From contig MFJM01000023.1 of assembly GCA_001779205.1 (NCBI GenBank), positions 38,865 to 79,911 on the forward strand: a stretch of 41,047 bases of DNA, written 5' to 3'. The stretch's first letter is position 1. Each line of letters starts with the position of its first letter. A model generated the notes under the pieces. The model saw only the letters and a program-made list of their open reading frames with translations, had not been told where the DNA came from and did not search any database. Source of the DNA: Candidatus Gottesmanbacteria bacterium RIFCSPHIGHO2_02_FULL_39_14 (GTDB lineage: Bacteria > Patescibacteriota > Microgenomatia > 2-02-FULL-39-11). A program made the position numbers and the translations under genes. Positions 40,660 through 41,047 of this stretch are shown in pieces.

Positions 40660-41047
40660 TTATTGGAATAAAGTAATGAATAAAACTCCTATTACCATCA
40701 CAAAAGCTCCCACAATCCTCTCTTTAATTCTTTTTTCCCTAAAAATTAGATAGCCAAATATAACTGAAAAAAGTGCGCTTGTCCGTTTAATGGATATTAC
40801 ATACGAGACAAATGCAAGCTGTATCGCTGCCATGCTAAAAAAAGTGTTTAATACTTGAAAAAAACCTATTGGTATTATTACGCGAGCATGCTTTATTAAT
40901 TGTGGTAATCGTCCCTTCAATCGATAAACAATAACTGGAAATAAAGTAATAACAATAAAAACCTGCAAAGCAAATACCCAAAATAAAGGAGATGAGTGAA
41001 CAACCCCAATTTTATCGAAATTCGCACTAATACTCCATAAAAAAGCA
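40660..41047 (-). CDS. EamA/DMT-family transporter, C-terminal part (partial)
   Basis: The minus-strand frame is open to the window edge, so the N-terminus is missing. Beyond the apparent internal TTG at 40968 the frame continues with WSISANFDKIGV, which is the usual start of the second EamA repeat. Four or five membrane segments follow, with IKRTSALFSVIFGYLIFREK matching the conserved end of EamA domains. DMT members carry metabolites or lipid-linked sugars such as the ArnE/ArnF type. It stands 4 bases before the aldehyde dehydrogenase, so it may export or import an intermediate of that block. Confidence 0.88.
   Translation of the reverse strand, partial: AFLWSISANFDKIGVVHSSPLFWVFALQVFIVITLFPVIVYRLKGRLPQLIKHARVIIPIGFFQVLNTFFSMAAIQLAFVSYVISIKRTSALFSVIFGYLIFREKRIKERIVGAFVMVIGVLFITLFQ

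Noticed and set aside
1-41047. CRISPR array, tRNA/rRNA genes, insertion sequence or prophage
   Set aside because: No regularly spaced repeats, cloverleaf-like tRNA ends, transposase or phage gene motifs were seen on either strand by eye; a covariance-model search would be decisive.
1-41047. Alternative genetic code with TGA recoded to glycine or tryptophan
   Set aside because: TGA is used as a proper stop in several 4-base overlaps (for example 495-498 and 35205-35208), and no conserved domain is interrupted by TGA.

Overview
The window is a dense surface-glycan biosynthesis locus, about 41 kb, AT-rich (roughly 37% GC in hand-counted samples), from a bacterium that uses TGA as a normal stop. 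Dozens of glycosyltransferases, almost no intergenic DNA, 4-base start/stop overlaps, hardly any Shine-Dalgarno motifs and -10 boxes directly in front of start codons fit a Candidate Phyla Radiation (Patescibacteria, Microgenomates-like) genome. This placement is inferred from style, because no ribosomal or other marker gene is present. I saw no tRNA, rRNA, CRISPR array or insertion sequence. No stretch longer than about 70 bases lacks a gene or gene remnant.

Region A (1-21612, minus strand) reads as one long transcription unit starting at a divergent promoter near 21.6 kb. In transcription order it encodes a Wzx-type flippase; GT2 and GT4 transferases; a GT2-DUF2079 fusion; three small SAM methyltransferases interleaved with a GT2 and a GT-C enzyme; two tandem GT4s; a hexapeptide acetyltransferase; a GT2; a fusion of a Wzy/WaaL-type ligase with a GT39-like transferase; three more GTs; and a terminal trio: a 60-residue YIDPGTGS membrane protein, a NoeA-like methyltransferase and the membrane start of a probable alkaline-phosphatase/sulfatase-superfamily enzyme that runs off the window.

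Region B (21679-25667, plus strand) is a more AT-rich island: a 539-residue GT-C-like membrane protein, an AT-rich methyltransferase, and a second copy of the membrane protein broken by three single-base indels, each in a T run. Restoring those three bases gives a 540-codon frame, nearly the length of the intact copy.

Region C (25671-41047, minus strand) runs from a truncated EamA transporter through an aldehyde dehydrogenase, a NeuA/KdsB-like cytidylyltransferase, a one-chain transketolase, a GT-B-like surface-carbohydrate protein and a GT10 fucosyltransferase-like enzyme (five genes joined by four consecutive 4-base overlaps). It continues with a GT2, a DUF2142-like and a GT39 membrane protein, a DegT aminotransferase, a second Wzx flippase, a GT-C-like protein and, behind its own promoter, a GtrB/DPM-type GT2.

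Working model (inference): cytoplasmic GT2/GT4/GT10 enzymes build lipid-linked oligosaccharides, which methyltransferases and an acetyltransferase decorate. Two flippases move them across the membrane. Two DPM/GtrB-like GT2 domains make polyprenyl-phosphate sugars for up to eight GT-C-like enzymes (one broken) that glycosylate outside the cytoplasm. The Wzy/WaaL-GT39 fusion polymerises or transfers the product. The transketolase/dehydrogenase/cytidylyltransferase block may supply an unusual CMP-activated sugar. The most promising novel items are that block, the two membrane-enzyme fusions, the YIDPGTGS trio, the broken paralogue and the leaderless promoters.
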